A stretch of DNA of 64,000 nt from Sphingomonas pseudosanguinis (GCF_014196255.1 NZ_JACIDH010000003.1:124001-188000), one strand, 5' to 3'; shown: positions 33,750 through 41,913, counted from the stretch's first letter. The notes: generated by a model from the sequence alone, not told the origin. Made by a program: numbers and translations.

Positions 33750-34336
33750 GCCGAATATACCTTGTTGACCTGAGAATAGGGGAAGGCACCATTATATTCG
33801 CCGGGCACGGGCAGATATTCGCGCTCCTGCGTGATGCCGATTTCGGACGTGTAATAGCCGGTGATGACGAGCTGCCGGAACGGCTCGAAAAAGGCACGGC
33901 CCTCGGGGATGACGCCCTCCATCGCCTCGGTCAGCAGCGTGTCCTGCTGCTGCGCGGTCGCCTTGGCGGCGGCGAGCTTGTTGACGCTCTGGCTGCGCGC
34001 CTCGATCGCGTTCAGCCCGTTGACGATCGGCACCCGGTCCTCGGGCAGCGACCAGTCGGCCAGCATCTTCTCGATGAACGCCGGCACCTCGGCGGCGATC
34101 GCGCCGGGGGTGTCGGTGGTCGGCAGCACCCGCTCGGCCAGCGCGGTCATCGTCGCGCGTTGGGTGGGGGTGAAGACCGCGACGCTGGGCGGCCCTTCGG
34201 AAAGGACGGGGATGGCACCGCGCGTCTGTTCCACGGCGCCCGCCGCACGGGCGATGGGCGCGAACAGCGCGGAGCCGAACATGGCGGTGATCCCCGCCAG
34301 CGCGTGGCGGCGGTCGATATGGGGGTGGGCGATCAT
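33746..34336 (-). CDS. gluconate 2-dehydrogenase subunit 3 family protein (Tat-exported small subunit)
   Basis: The ATG at 34336 overlaps the DUF1080 stop and gives 196 residues. The N terminus HIDRRHALAGITAMFGSALFAPIARA is a twin-arginine signal. The mature part fits the subunit-3 family: VFTPTQRATMTALAERVLPTTDTPGAIAAEVPAFIEKML, and the YTSEIGITQEREYLPVPGEYNGAFPYS end. These small subunits escort a GMC large subunit to the periplasm and stabilise it. The GMC gene is two genes downstream, so the pair should form a periplasmic dehydrogenase. Confidence 0.87.
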   Translation of the reverse strand: MIAHPHIDRRHALAGITAMFGSALFAPIARAAGAVEQTRGAIPVLSEGPPSVAVFTPTQRATMTALAERVLPTTDTPGAIAAEVPAFIEKMLADWSLPEDRVPIVNGLNAIEARSQSVNKLAAAKATAQQQDTLLTEAMEGVIPEGRAFFEPFRQLVITGYYTSEIGITQEREYLPVPGEYNGAFPYSQVNKVYSA

Positions 34337-35148
34337 CGGGCATCCTCCGGCAGGTCCTGCGCGATCGCCTCGGGCGGCAGCGGGCGGACCCATATATTAC
34401 GGAACGAAACGGGCGAATCATGATCCTGAAGCTGGATCGGCGCGGCATCGCCATGCGCCTGATACTGGCCGATCTGCCGCCAGACGGTGGTGCCCAGCAT
34501 CGCCTGATGATTCTGGACCAGCACCCCGTTCAGGAACGCGGTGACATAGGCGGGGCGCAGTAGCTTGCCGTCCGCCGCGAAGCGCGGCCGCTCGAAGACG
34601 ATGTCATAGCTCTGCCATTCGCCCGGCTTGCGCGACGGGTTCACCAGCGGCGGCTTCCAGGCATAGACCGCACCGACCGTGCCATCGGCATAGGTCGGGT
34701 TGTCATAGCCGTCGAGGATCTGAACTTCGTAGCGCTGCATGAACCAGATGCCGCTATTGCCGCGATCCTGCGACGCTTTCTGCGGCGGGGTCGGCGAGCG
34801 GAATTCGAGGTGCATCTGTACATCGCCGAAGCTCTGCTTGCTGACCAGCACGCTCTCCGCCTTGCCGTCGCGTGGCGGCACGGTCATCGCGCCGTCTTTC
34901 AGCACCCACGGCTTGCCGCTGGGCGTCCACGCATCCATCGAGCGCCCGTCGAACAACACCACCGCATCGGACGGCGCGCCGCCGGGTTGCGCGGCGGGCG
35001 TCACGACCTTGGGCGCGGGTCGGTCGGGGTCATGGACATGCCATTTGCCACCGGGCAGGATCGGCGTGTCGCGGAACCCCAGCCCCGGCTTGTCTTGCGC
35101 CACCGCGACGCTCGCCACGGCCAGTGCGATCAACGGCAATATCCGCAT
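34333..35148 (-). CDS. exported DUF1080 protein (3-keto-disaccharide hydrolase family)
   Basis: The start at 35148 follows AGGAGGGG and begins MRILPLIALAVASVAVAQ, a Sec signal, giving 271 residues. The DUF1080/PF06439 beta-sandwich is clear: VLFDGRSMDAWTPSGKPWVLKDGAM, DVQMHLEFRSP, GNSGIWFMQRYEVQILDGYDNPTYADGTVGAVY, KPGEWQSYDIVFERPRF, and a closing HDSPVSFRNIWVRPL. Members cleave 3-keto-glycosides; in Bacteroides thetaiotaomicron a relative acts after C3 oxidation. The protein should act in the periplasm on products of the GMC complex. Confidence 0.87.
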   Translation of the reverse strand: MRILPLIALAVASVAVAQDKPGLGFRDTPILPGGKWHVHDPDRPAPKVVTPAAQPGGAPSDAVVLFDGRSMDAWTPSGKPWVLKDGAMTVPPRDGKAESVLVSKQSFGDVQMHLEFRSPTPPQKASQDRGNSGIWFMQRYEVQILDGYDNPTYADGTVGAVYAWKPPLVNPSRKPGEWQSYDIVFERPRFAADGKLLRPAYVTAFLNGVLVQNHQAMLGTTVWRQIGQYQAHGDAAPIQLQDHDSPVSFRNIWVRPLPPEAIAQDLPEDAR

Positions 35149-35159
35149 CGCTCCCCTCC

Positions 35160-36080
35160 TCATATTCTCGGATCGATCGCGCGATAGGCGGCGATCAGCT
35201 TGTCTTCGCCCGCCCGGCCCTTGACCGAATTGCCATGCTCCATGCCGATCACCCCGGCATAGCCCTGCGCCTTCAGGAAGCGGCAGACATTGGCGTAGTT
35301 GATCTCGCCGCTGCCCGGCTCGTTGCGGCCGGGATTGTCGCCGAACTGGATATAGCCGATCTCGTCCCAGCACAGCTTCATCGTCGGGATCAGATTCCCC
35401 GACTGAATCTGCTCGTGATAGAGGTCGGCCAGCACCTTCACGCCCGGGCTGTTCGCGCCGCGCGCGACCGCATAGCCCTCCGCGATCGACTGCATGAAGA
35501 CGCCCGGATGGTTGGTCCGCGTATTGAGCGGCTCCATCACCAGCGCCATCCCATGCAGCGCGACGATGTCGCCCGCGCGGCGCATTACGTCGATGACCCG
35601 CCCCATCTGGATCGCGGGGTGCAGACGCTTGTCCATGAAGCCGGTGACGACCGTCATCCGCGTCGCGCCGACCCGTTTTGCGACATCGACCGCGCTGGTC
35701 ACATCGGCAAGAAACGCCTGTCGCTCGGCATCGTCGTCACCACCCAGCAAGGGCCGCGATTCCGACCATTTGGGCATCGACGCGACGAACACGCCCATCG
35801 TCATCTTGCGGTCGCGCAGCGCCTTGGCGATCGCCTCCTGCTCCGCGATGGGGCGGAGGCGGTACTCATTGTCCTCCCAGGCCCAGAAGCCCTGATCGGC
35901 GGCATAGGCGATCTGCTCGACCGAGCTGTCGCCCCGGCTGGCGAAGCTGCCCAGATGCGGCGCGAAGCCCAGGGTGAAGCGCGCGGCATTCGAAGATCGA
36001 CCGGCCTTCTGTCCCGCCAGCGTGGTGGCGGGGACGGCGGCGGCCAAGCCACCGATGACGGTACGACGCGACCAGTTCAT
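35160..36080 (-). CDS. Tat-exported hydroxypyruvate-isomerase-like TIM-barrel protein
   Basis: The ATG at 36080 overlaps the MFS stop and begins MNWSRRTVIGGLAAAVPATTLAG, a twin-arginine signal; the protein has 306 residues. The fold resembles Hyi and xylose-isomerase-like proteins: FAPHLGSF, LVMEPLNTRTNHPG, KVLADLYHEQIQSGN, YIQFGDNPGRNEPGSGEINY and VIGMEHGNS. Usual Hyi enzymes are cytosolic, so the export signal is a distinguishing feature. By context it processes an oxidised sugar released in the periplasm. The exact reaction is unknown. Confidence 0.82.
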   Translation of the reverse strand: MNWSRRTVIGGLAAAVPATTLAGQKAGRSSNAARFTLGFAPHLGSFASRGDSSVEQIAYAADQGFWAWEDNEYRLRPIAEQEAIAKALRDRKMTMGVFVASMPKWSESRPLLGGDDDAERQAFLADVTSAVDVAKRVGATRMTVVTGFMDKRLHPAIQMGRVIDVMRRAGDIVALHGMALVMEPLNTRTNHPGVFMQSIAEGYAVARGANSPGVKVLADLYHEQIQSGNLIPTMKLCWDEIGYIQFGDNPGRNEPGSGEINYANVCRFLKAQGYAGVIGMEHGNSVKGRAGEDKLIAAYRAIDPRI

Positions 36081-37381
36081 GCGACGCTCTCCGCGACAGG
36101 GCGGCGGGGACGGCGGCGCTCGGCCAGCCAGATTCCGCCGAAGACGAACAACAGGATCACCGGCACGATCGCCAGCCGCGCGAAGGATTGCGATGCCGCC
36201 GCATCCTCGACCTGGCGCAGCGCCTCGCCGGTCAGCCGGGTGAACGCCTCCGGTCCACCGGCCAGCTCGACCTTGGCGGCGTCGAACATCGCGCCGAGGC
36301 GCGGCAGCACGAAGAAGCTTGCCAGCGCACCCGCCGATCCGACCAGCCCGAGCGCCCAGGCACCGCCGCGCGGATAACGCTCGGCGACCGAGGCGAGCAT
36401 GGTCGGCCACATCGCGCAGACGCCCAGCCCCCACACGGTCGAGGCCAGGATCGCCGCCACCGGCGACTGCGCGCGCGACAGCAGGAACAGACCGATCCCC
36501 GCCAGCAGGCTCGACACCCAGAGCAGCCCCGGATTGGACAACCGCCCCGCGATCCGCCCGGCGAAATGGCGGAACACGAACATCAGCGCGCTGACATAGA
36601 CCAGCAGCAGGATGCCGCGCATACCCACCCGGCTGCTGAGCGCCACGTCGAGCCACTGGCCCGGCGCGAGTTCGGAGGCGGCGGTCAGGAACATCGCGGC
36701 GAACCAGACGAAGAAGCTCGGCCGCTTGAAGACTTCGGCGATCATGCCGCCGAAACCGACGTCACGGACTTCGCGGGGGACCGGCGGAAAACGGGTGGTC
36801 GCCGCCATCACCAGCACGCCGAGCGCCGGGATCAGCACCAGCGCCATGATCGCCTGCCACGACAGCGCCTCCGCCAGGAACACTCCCGCCAGACCGCCGA
36901 CGATCAGCCCGCCGGGATACCAGGCATGAAGCACGTTCAGGCGATGCGTCGTGTCTTCGGGATAAAGCCGTGCGGTCAACGGGTTGATCGACGCTTCCGC
37001 CAGACCCCAGCCGATACCGCTGAGCAGCATCCCGCCCCAGACGACATGATAGACGCCCATGCCGCTGGCGACCGAGCCCGCCCCGATGATCGCCGTCGTG
37101 CCGACGAGGAAACACAGGCCGCAGCCGATCAGCATCTGGCGCGCACCGATCCGGTCGAGCAGCGCGCTCGCCACGAACAGGGTCGCGGCAAAGCCCAGAA
37201 AGGCCGACCCCAGCGCCGATCCGATCAACTCCCCCGCCTCGACCGGCGCGATCGGGTCGATCCACTGCGCCTTCAGGCTGCTCGCCACCGCCGCACGCAG
37301 CGCCGCGCTGGCGGCGGCCGTGAACAGGGCCAGCACGCTCAGCCAGAATAGCCGCGACCGATTCTCCGGTATCGCTTCCAT
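36077..37381 (-). CDS. MFS sugar transporter
   Basis: The 434-residue product has about 12 transmembrane helices. Features include LIGSALGSAFLGFAATLFVASALLDRIGARQMLI with the MFS loop 2-3 motif, GMLLSGIGWGLAEASINPLTARLYPEDTTHRLNVLHAWYPGGLIVGG, and AMWPTMLASVAERYPRGGAWALG. The ASINPL and LNVLHAWYPGG blocks recall the FucP-related sugar:H+ symporters. It is the first gene of the minus-strand glycoside-oxidation run and overlaps the next gene. It likely imports the monosaccharide or keto-sugar product. A promoter with a CTTGACC palindrome lies directly upstream. Confidence 0.87.
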   Translation of the reverse strand: MEAIPENRSRLFWLSVLALFTAAASAALRAAVASSLKAQWIDPIAPVEAGELIGSALGSAFLGFAATLFVASALLDRIGARQMLIGCGLCFLVGTTAIIGAGSVASGMGVYHVVWGGMLLSGIGWGLAEASINPLTARLYPEDTTHRLNVLHAWYPGGLIVGGLAGVFLAEALSWQAIMALVLIPALGVLVMAATTRFPPVPREVRDVGFGGMIAEVFKRPSFFVWFAAMFLTAASELAPGQWLDVALSSRVGMRGILLLVYVSALMFVFRHFAGRIAGRLSNPGLLWVSSLLAGIGLFLLSRAQSPVAAILASTVWGLGVCAMWPTMLASVAERYPRGGAWALGLVGSAGALASFFVLPRLGAMFDAAKVELAGGPEAFTRLTGEALRQVEDAAASQSFARLAIVPVILLFVFGGIWLAERRRPRRPVAESVA

Positions 37382-37411
37382 GCCCCTCTCCCGCTTATCT
37401 TTTTTGTCAGA

Positions 37412-37438
37412 CTTGACCGTCCGGAGCGAATGGTCAAG
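37412..37438. promoter_or_regulatory. inverted repeat CTTGACC-N13-GGTCAAG upstream of the MFS gene
   Basis: Perfect 7-bp arms at 37412-37418 and 37432-37438, 31 bases upstream of the MFS start on the minus strand. The minus strand also offers TTGACC as a -35-like hexamer. The spacing is compatible with a regulator dimer. This differs from the LacI-type palindrome at 39046, so a second regulator may be involved. Confidence 0.35.
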
Positions 37439-37453
37439 CCATTGAATTATTAT

Positions 37454-37532
37454 CCGTCATTGCAAGCGAAGCGCGGCAATCCAGGGCGTCTTGCCCGGGC
37501 ACTGGATTGCTTCGCTGCGCTTGCAATGACGG
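37454..37532. repeat. REP-like palindrome (family A) copy 2
   Basis: A 79-bp near-perfect palindrome, CCGTCATTGCAAGCGAAGCG to CGCTTGCAATGACGG, with the same centre as 32824-32901. It fills the gap between the cytosolic TIM-barrel gene and the MFS operon promoter. The two copies bracket the operon segment 32916-37381. Confidence 0.8.
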
Positions 37533-37542
37533 AGAGCATATT

Positions 37543-38610
37543 TCAAATTCCCAGCCAGCGCCGATTGGCGGCCGGATCGCCCCCACCGGCGAAATCGTCG
37601 AAGGCGCGCTCGGCCCGCCGGATCATATGCGCGGCGATGAAGGGCGCCCCCTCCCGCGCGCCGTCCTCGGGATGCTTCAGGCAGCATTCCCATTCCAGCA
37701 CCGCCCAGCCGGCATAGCCATATTGCGTCAGCTTGGAGAAAATGCCGCCGAAATCGACTTGTCCGTCGCCCAGCGAGCGGAACCGCCCCGGCCGGTCGAC
37801 CCAGTCGCCATAGCTGCCATAGACGCCCGCGCGGCCGGTCGGATTGAACTCGGCATCCTTGACGTGGAACATGCGGATGCGGTCGTTATAAACGTCGATG
37901 AACTGCAGATAATCCATCGCCTGCAGCACGAAATGGCTGGGGTCGTAGAGGATGTTGGCGCGGGCATGGCCGCCGACCGCCTCCAGGAACCGCTCGAACG
38001 TCACGCCGTCATGCAGGTCTTCGCCGGGATGGAGTTCGTAGCAGAGGTCGACACCTTCCTCCTCGAACGCGTCCAGGATCGGCCGCCAGCGCTTGCCGAG
38101 TTCGGCGAACCCTTCCGCCACCAGCCCGGCGGGCCGCTGCGGCCAAGGGTAAACGAAGGGCCAGAGCAACGCGCCCGAGAAGGTCGCGTGCGCGTTCAAG
38201 CCCAATCGCCGGCTGGCCTTGGCGGCGTAACGCAGTTGCTGGACCGCCCATTCCTGTCGTTCGGCCGGCTTGCCCCGCACCGCCTCGGGCGCGAAGCCGT
38301 CGAACGCCGCATCATAGGCGGGATGGACCGCGACCAGTTGCCCCTGCAAATGGGTCGACAATTCGGTGATCGCGACGCCCGCCTCGGCGCAGCGCCCGGC
38401 CAGATCGTCGCAATAATCCTGGCTTTCGGCGGCCAGCTTCAGGTCGATGCAGCGCGCATCCCAAGTCGGGATCTGCACGCCCTCATAACCCGCTTCCGCC
38501 ATCCAGCCCGCCGCCGAGTCGAGCGTGTCGAACGGGGCGGCATCGCCCATGAACTGTGCCAGGAAGATACCCGGCCCGCGCATCGCCGAGGATGGGGCGG
38601 TCTCGGTCAC
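37543..38610 (-). CDS. cytosolic sugar isomerase/epimerase-like TIM-barrel protein
   Basis: The 355-residue product starts at a GTG that overlaps the cytochrome c stop (GTGA). There is no signal peptide. The AP_endonuc_2 fold is evident: GYEGVQIPTWDARCIDL, ITELSTHLQGQLVAVHPAYD, LCYELHPGEDLHDG, NILYDPSHFVLQAMDYLQFIDVYNDRIRMFHVKDAEF and WAVLEWECCLKHPEDG. The Glu, His and Asp residues fit a metal-dependent isomerase or hydratase. It is coupled to a cytochrome c gene, which is unusual for an isomerase and supports one pathway that spans the membrane. Confidence 0.85.
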   Translation of the reverse strand: MTETAPSSAMRGPGIFLAQFMGDAAPFDTLDSAAGWMAEAGYEGVQIPTWDARCIDLKLAAESQDYCDDLAGRCAEAGVAITELSTHLQGQLVAVHPAYDAAFDGFAPEAVRGKPAERQEWAVQQLRYAAKASRRLGLNAHATFSGALLWPFVYPWPQRPAGLVAEGFAELGKRWRPILDAFEEEGVDLCYELHPGEDLHDGVTFERFLEAVGGHARANILYDPSHFVLQAMDYLQFIDVYNDRIRMFHVKDAEFNPTGRAGVYGSYGDWVDRPGRFRSLGDGQVDFGGIFSKLTQYGYAGWAVLEWECCLKHPEDGAREGAPFIAAHMIRRAERAFDDFAGGGDPAANRRWLGI

Positions 38611-38996
38611 TTCGCGGTCTCGGCCTTGAGGTACGCGATCAGCGCGGCGCGCTTGGCGGGGTCGGCGACGCCGATCGGCATGCGCGTGCCCGGCACCTTC
38701 TTCATCGGCGCGGCGATGAATTCATTCAGCGTCTTGTCATCCCATTTCAGCCCCGACGCCTTCATCGCGGGTGAATAGTTGAAGCCGGCGATACTGCCCG
38801 CCTGCCGCCCGAAGACGCCGTTCAGATTGGGGCCGACCCCGTTGCGCCCGCCCTTGTTGAGCGTGTGGCACGCGCGGCACGCGGCGAACGCCTGCGCCCC
38901 GGCGGCGGGCGCGGTCTGCGCGGTCGAAGGTGCCTGCACCGCCAGCATCATCGCGATCGTGCCCGGCAGGGCGGCCAACCAGACGAGTTGCCTCAT
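38607..38996 (-). CDS. periplasmic c-type cytochrome
   Basis: The 129-residue product has a signal peptide (MRQLVWLAALPGTIAMMLAVQA to about AQT) and one heme site CRACH (about residues 40-44), then GVGPNLNGVFGRQAGSIAGFNYSPAMKASGLKWDDKTLNEFI and a Met ligand in GTRMPIG. This is the class I cytochrome c552/c2 pattern. It should accept electrons from the GMC dehydrogenase and pass them to the terminal oxidase. Its gene leads a two-gene unit with the TIM-barrel gene and is divergent from the Gfo/Idh gene across a LacI-type palindrome. Confidence 0.92.
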   Translation of the reverse strand: MRQLVWLAALPGTIAMMLAVQAPSTAQTAPAAGAQAFAACRACHTLNKGGRNGVGPNLNGVFGRQAGSIAGFNYSPAMKASGLKWDDKTLNEFIAAPMKKVPGTRMPIGVADPAKRAALIAYLKAETAK

Positions 38997-39045
38997 CCTC
39001 TCTCTCCTGAAATTTTCTTGTCCAGACTCGCTGGTTCTACACGGA

Positions 39046-39059
39046 GTTTACCGGTAAAC
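39046..39059. promoter_or_regulatory. perfect LacI-type operator palindrome
   Basis: GTTTACCGGTAAAC is a perfect 14-bp palindrome with a central CG, as in LacI/GalR operators. It sits in the 119-base divergent promoter between cytochrome c (minus) and the Gfo/Idh oxidoreductase (plus). The LacI regulator at 30013-31065 is the obvious candidate to bind it. No other exact copy was seen in the window. Confidence 0.6.
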
Positions 39060-39115
39060 CCGTGGCTTGCAAGTATCGAATGTCGCCTTTCGAGCGACGC
39101 GCATGACGGGAGAGG

Positions 39116-40288
39116 ATGATGGCGGGACGCAGGCTGAAACTGGCGATGGCGGGCGGCGGCGAGGGCGCGTTCATCGGCGGCGTGCACCGGATGGCGGCGG
39201 CGCTGGATGGCGACTGGCAGTTGGTCGCGGGTGCGTTCAGCAGCGACCCAGCACGCAACCGGCGCACCGGCGAACAGCTCGGCCTCGACCCTGCGCGGGT
39301 CCATGACACGCTGGATGCGCTGCTCGCCGACGAACGCGCGCGCCCCGAGGGCGAACGGATCGACGCGGTCGCGATCGTCACGCCCAACCATCTCCACGCC
39401 CCCATGGCGATCGCCGCGCTCGATGCGGGCTTCCCCGTGTTCAGCGAAAAGCCGATGGCGATGAACCTGGCCGAGGCGCAAGCCATCGCCGAGGCGGCGC
39501 GGGCGTCGCGCCGGCTTTACGCGCTGGCCTTCACCTATAGCGGCTATCCGATGGTCGAAGAGGCGCGCGCCCGCGTCGCGCGCGGCGATTTCGGTCGCGT
39601 CCGGCTGGTCCATGTCGAATATGTCCAGGGTTGGCTGAGCAGCCCGCTCGACCGCGAAGGCAACAAGCAGGCCGAGTGGCGCACAGATCCCGCGCGGGCG
39701 GGTCTCGGCGGCGCGCTGGGCGATATCGGCACCCATGCCTTCCAGCTGGCCGAGCATGTCTCCGGCCTCACGGTCGAGGCGCTGTCGGCGGATGTGACCA
39801 CTCATGTGGCGGGACGGATGCTCGACGACGACGTCAATGTCCTGCTGCGCTTCGCCGAGGGCGCGCGCGGCACGCTGCGCGCCACGCAGGTGGCGGCTGG
39901 CGAGGAGAATGGCCTGCGCATCCGCATCCACGGCGAGAAGGGCGGGCTGGAATGGTCGCAGATGGAGCCGAACACGCTGACCCTGCGCTGGCTCGACCGC
40001 CCCGCCGAGATCGTCCGCGCCGGCGGCCCGGGCCTCAGCCCCACCACCCTGCCCCGCCTGCGCACTCCCTCGGGCCATCCGGAGGGCTATATCGAGGCGT
40101 TCGGCAACCTCTACCGCGCGGTCGCGGGAAGCCTGCGCGACGATGCCCCGACGGGTGGCGCATTGGGTGAGCCCGACTGGTTTCCGGGGCTGGAATCCGG
40201 ATTGCGGACGATGGCGTTCGTCGAGGCGGTGCTGGAAAGCGCGCGGTCGGACGAGAAGTGGACCGTGTTTCCCGCGCTAGCCGACTGA
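39116..40288 (+). CDS. Gfo/Idh/MocA-family oxidoreductase
   Basis: The 390-residue product begins after GGGAGAGG at one of two adjacent ATGs. It has a Rossmann N terminus ([24 protein letters not shown]), the catalytic [15 protein letters not shown], and the C-terminal [20 protein letters not shown] with the conserved Asp-His pair. Family members reduce or oxidise keto sugars with NAD(P). There is no signal peptide, so it acts in the cytosol. In related glycoside-oxidation loci such an enzyme reduces the 3-keto-sugar back to the plain sugar, a likely role here. The divergent operator region suggests co-regulation with the cytochrome c gene. Confidence 0.9.
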   Translation: MMAGRRLKLAMAGGGEGAFIGGVHRMAAALDGDWQLVAGAFSSDPARNRRTGEQLGLDPARVHDTLDALLADERARPEGERIDAVAIVTPNHLHAPMAIAALDAGFPVFSEKPMAMNLAEAQAIAEAARASRRLYALAFTYSGYPMVEEARARVARGDFGRVRLVHVEYVQGWLSSPLDREGNKQAEWRTDPARAGLGGALGDIGTHAFQLAEHVSGLTVEALSADVTTHVAGRMLDDDVNVLLRFAEGARGTLRATQVAAGEENGLRIRIHGEKGGLEWSQMEPNTLTLRWLDRPAEIVRAGGPGLSPTTLPRLRTPSGHPEGYIEAFGNLYRAVAGSLRDDAPTGGALGEPDWFPGLESGLRTMAFVEAVLESARSDEKWTVFPALAD

Positions 40289-40360
40289 GTGCGTTGAGCC
40301 GGCTTGACGCAATTCCCATCACATCGATACGTTTTGAAAACGATCGATGGGGAGTTGATC

Positions 40361-41158
40361 ATGCGGTGGTTCGGCATTGGAATGGCGCTGCTGGTCCTGG
40401 CGGGTTGCAGCAAGGCGCCCGATCAGGATCAGGCCGGCGAAACCGCGAGCAAGGCCGGCGGCCTGGCCTTTTCCTATCGCTACGACGTGCGCCTGCCGTC
40501 GGCGCGGATTTCCGATGCACAGGAGTTGCAAGCGCAGGCATGCGAGCGGCTGGGCGCACGGTGCCGTATCACCGGCATGGCGTTCAACGTCGACAGTTCG
40601 GGTCGCGCCTCCGCCAGTCTGGATATGAGTGTCGCCTCGGCCATCGCCCGTACCTTTGGCCGGGAAGGCGTCAAGCGGGTCGAAGCGGCGGGCGGCGCGC
40701 TGACCGGTGCCGAGATCATCGGCAAGGATACCGTGCCCGACATCCAACAGGCCGATGCCAGCGCCGCCGATGCCCGGACCGATCGGAGTGAAATCGACAA
40801 AAGGCTGGCGATTCAGGGCCTGCCGGCTGCCGAACGAAGCGAATTGCTGACCCGCCGCGCCGCGCTGGAGCGGCAGGAACGCGACAATCTCGCCGCCAAG
40901 GCCGCCACCCAGGCCAGCGTCACCTTCACGCCCATCAGCTTCTATTACGCCGCCGGGTCCGGCGTCGGACTACAGGCGCAGCTGAGCGAGGTAGCGAACA
41001 TCGCCTATGCCTCGCTCAGCTGGACGATCACGACGGTCCTGACCCTGCTCGCCTATCTGGGGCCGCCCCTGTTGCTGGGGCTGCTCCTGGCGGTGGCATG
41101 GTTTCATGTCGGGCGGCGCTGGTTCGCCCGGCTGTTTCCCGCCGATCGGGACCGCTGA
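40361..41158 (+). CDS. DUF4349 domain lipoprotein
   Basis: The ATG at 40361 follows GGGGAG and gives 265 residues. The lipobox is LLVLAGCSKAP, so Cys about 16 is lipidated. The DUF4349 region runs from YRYDVRLPSARISDAQELQAQACERLG to VTFTPISFYY, with a helical coiled section (EIDKRLAIQGLPAAERSELLTRRAALERQERDNLAAK) in the middle. One transmembrane helix lies near the C terminus (TVLTLLAYLGPPLLLGLLLAVAWF). The function of DUF4349 is not known. It is tail to tail with a DUF4126 gene. Confidence 0.85.
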   Translation: MRWFGIGMALLVLAGCSKAPDQDQAGETASKAGGLAFSYRYDVRLPSARISDAQELQAQACERLGARCRITGMAFNVDSSGRASASLDMSVASAIARTFGREGVKRVEAAGGALTGAEIIGKDTVPDIQQADASAADARTDRSEIDKRLAIQGLPAAERSELLTRRAALERQERDNLAAKAATQASVTFTPISFYYAAGSGVGLQAQLSEVANIAYASLSWTITTVLTLLAYLGPPLLLGLLLAVAWFHVGRRWFARLFPADRDR

Positions 41159-41163
41159 GCCGG

Positions 41164-41619
41164 TCAGACCCGCCCGCGCACGATCCCGGCCGCGCTGGCG
41201 AGCACCGCGACGTCCTCGGCGAAGCCCGTCTTGGTCTGGCCGTAGCGTCCCAATGCGGCCATCCGCCCGCGCCAGCCGGGATAGGAAGCGACCACCGCCG
41301 TCACGCCGCCGATCGCCGCACCCAGCCAGCGACGCTTGGGGTCGACCAGCGCCGCGCCGGCGATCGCCGAGGTCGTGAAGCGCGCGACCAGACCGATCGG
41401 CACGATCCGATCGGGCGCGGTCTTCTGCTTGTCGCCCGCCATTTCACCGATCGCGAGCGCCAGCGTGCCGACGACGACGACCGGATTGGCCAGCCAGCGC
41501 AGCACGCCCTTGCCCGGCTTCAATTCGCCCCGCGCGGCGGCGATCGACACGGCGGCAAGCGGCGTCATCGCGCGCTGTCCGCCGACCAGACCCATTTTGA
41601 ACGATGCGAGCATGACCAT
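41164..41619 (-). CDS. DUF4126 small membrane protein
   Basis: The start at 41619 (MVMLASFKMGLVGGQRAMTPLAAV) with a GAGGT site gives 151 residues; the longer frame is a shadow. Four or so hydrophobic stretches (LANPVVVVGTLALAIGEMAGD, AAIGGVTAVVASY) and the GGQRAMTPLAA start fit the DUF4126 family of small integral membrane proteins with no known function. The gene is head to head with a small lipoprotein gene. Confidence 0.8.
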   Translation of the reverse strand: MVMLASFKMGLVGGQRAMTPLAAVSIAAARGELKPGKGVLRWLANPVVVVGTLALAIGEMAGDKQKTAPDRIVPIGLVARFTTSAIAGAALVDPKRRWLGAAIGGVTAVVASYPGWRGRMAALGRYGQTKTGFAEDVAVLASAAGIVRGRV

Positions 41620-41715
41620 GACCTCATGTCTTGGAAACAGATCGCCCCAACGCTCGCCCCCGTCCGGCGGGTTCCCCCTTCCCTTCAACACCCCGGCTTT
41701 GGCATCATCCGCGCC

Positions 41716-41913
41716 ATGATCCGCATCCTGACCGCCGCCGCGCTGCTGGCGCTTGCCGCCTGTTCCTCCAACGACCAGCCCGAGGGGCTGAGCGAGGCGG
41801 AGAACCGCCAGCTGAACGAAGCCGCCGCGATGCTCGACGCCAAGGCGGTCGATCTGAACGCGATCGCCCCTTCGGACGTTGAGGCGACGACATCCACCGA
41901 TAACGAAAGCTGA
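41716..41913 (+). CDS. small lipoprotein of unknown function
   Basis: The ATG at 41716 gives 65 residues: MIRILTAAALLALAACSSNDQPEGL with a lipobox at LAAC, then an acidic tail (NEAAAMLDAKAVDLNAIAPSDVEATTS). It is probably an outer-membrane or inner-membrane lipoprotein. No family is recognised. The stop lies 7 bases before the start of the aldo/keto reductase, so the two are likely co-transcribed. Confidence 0.65.
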   Translation: MIRILTAAALLALAACSSNDQPEGLSEAENRQLNEAAAMLDAKAVDLNAIAPSDVEATTSTDNES

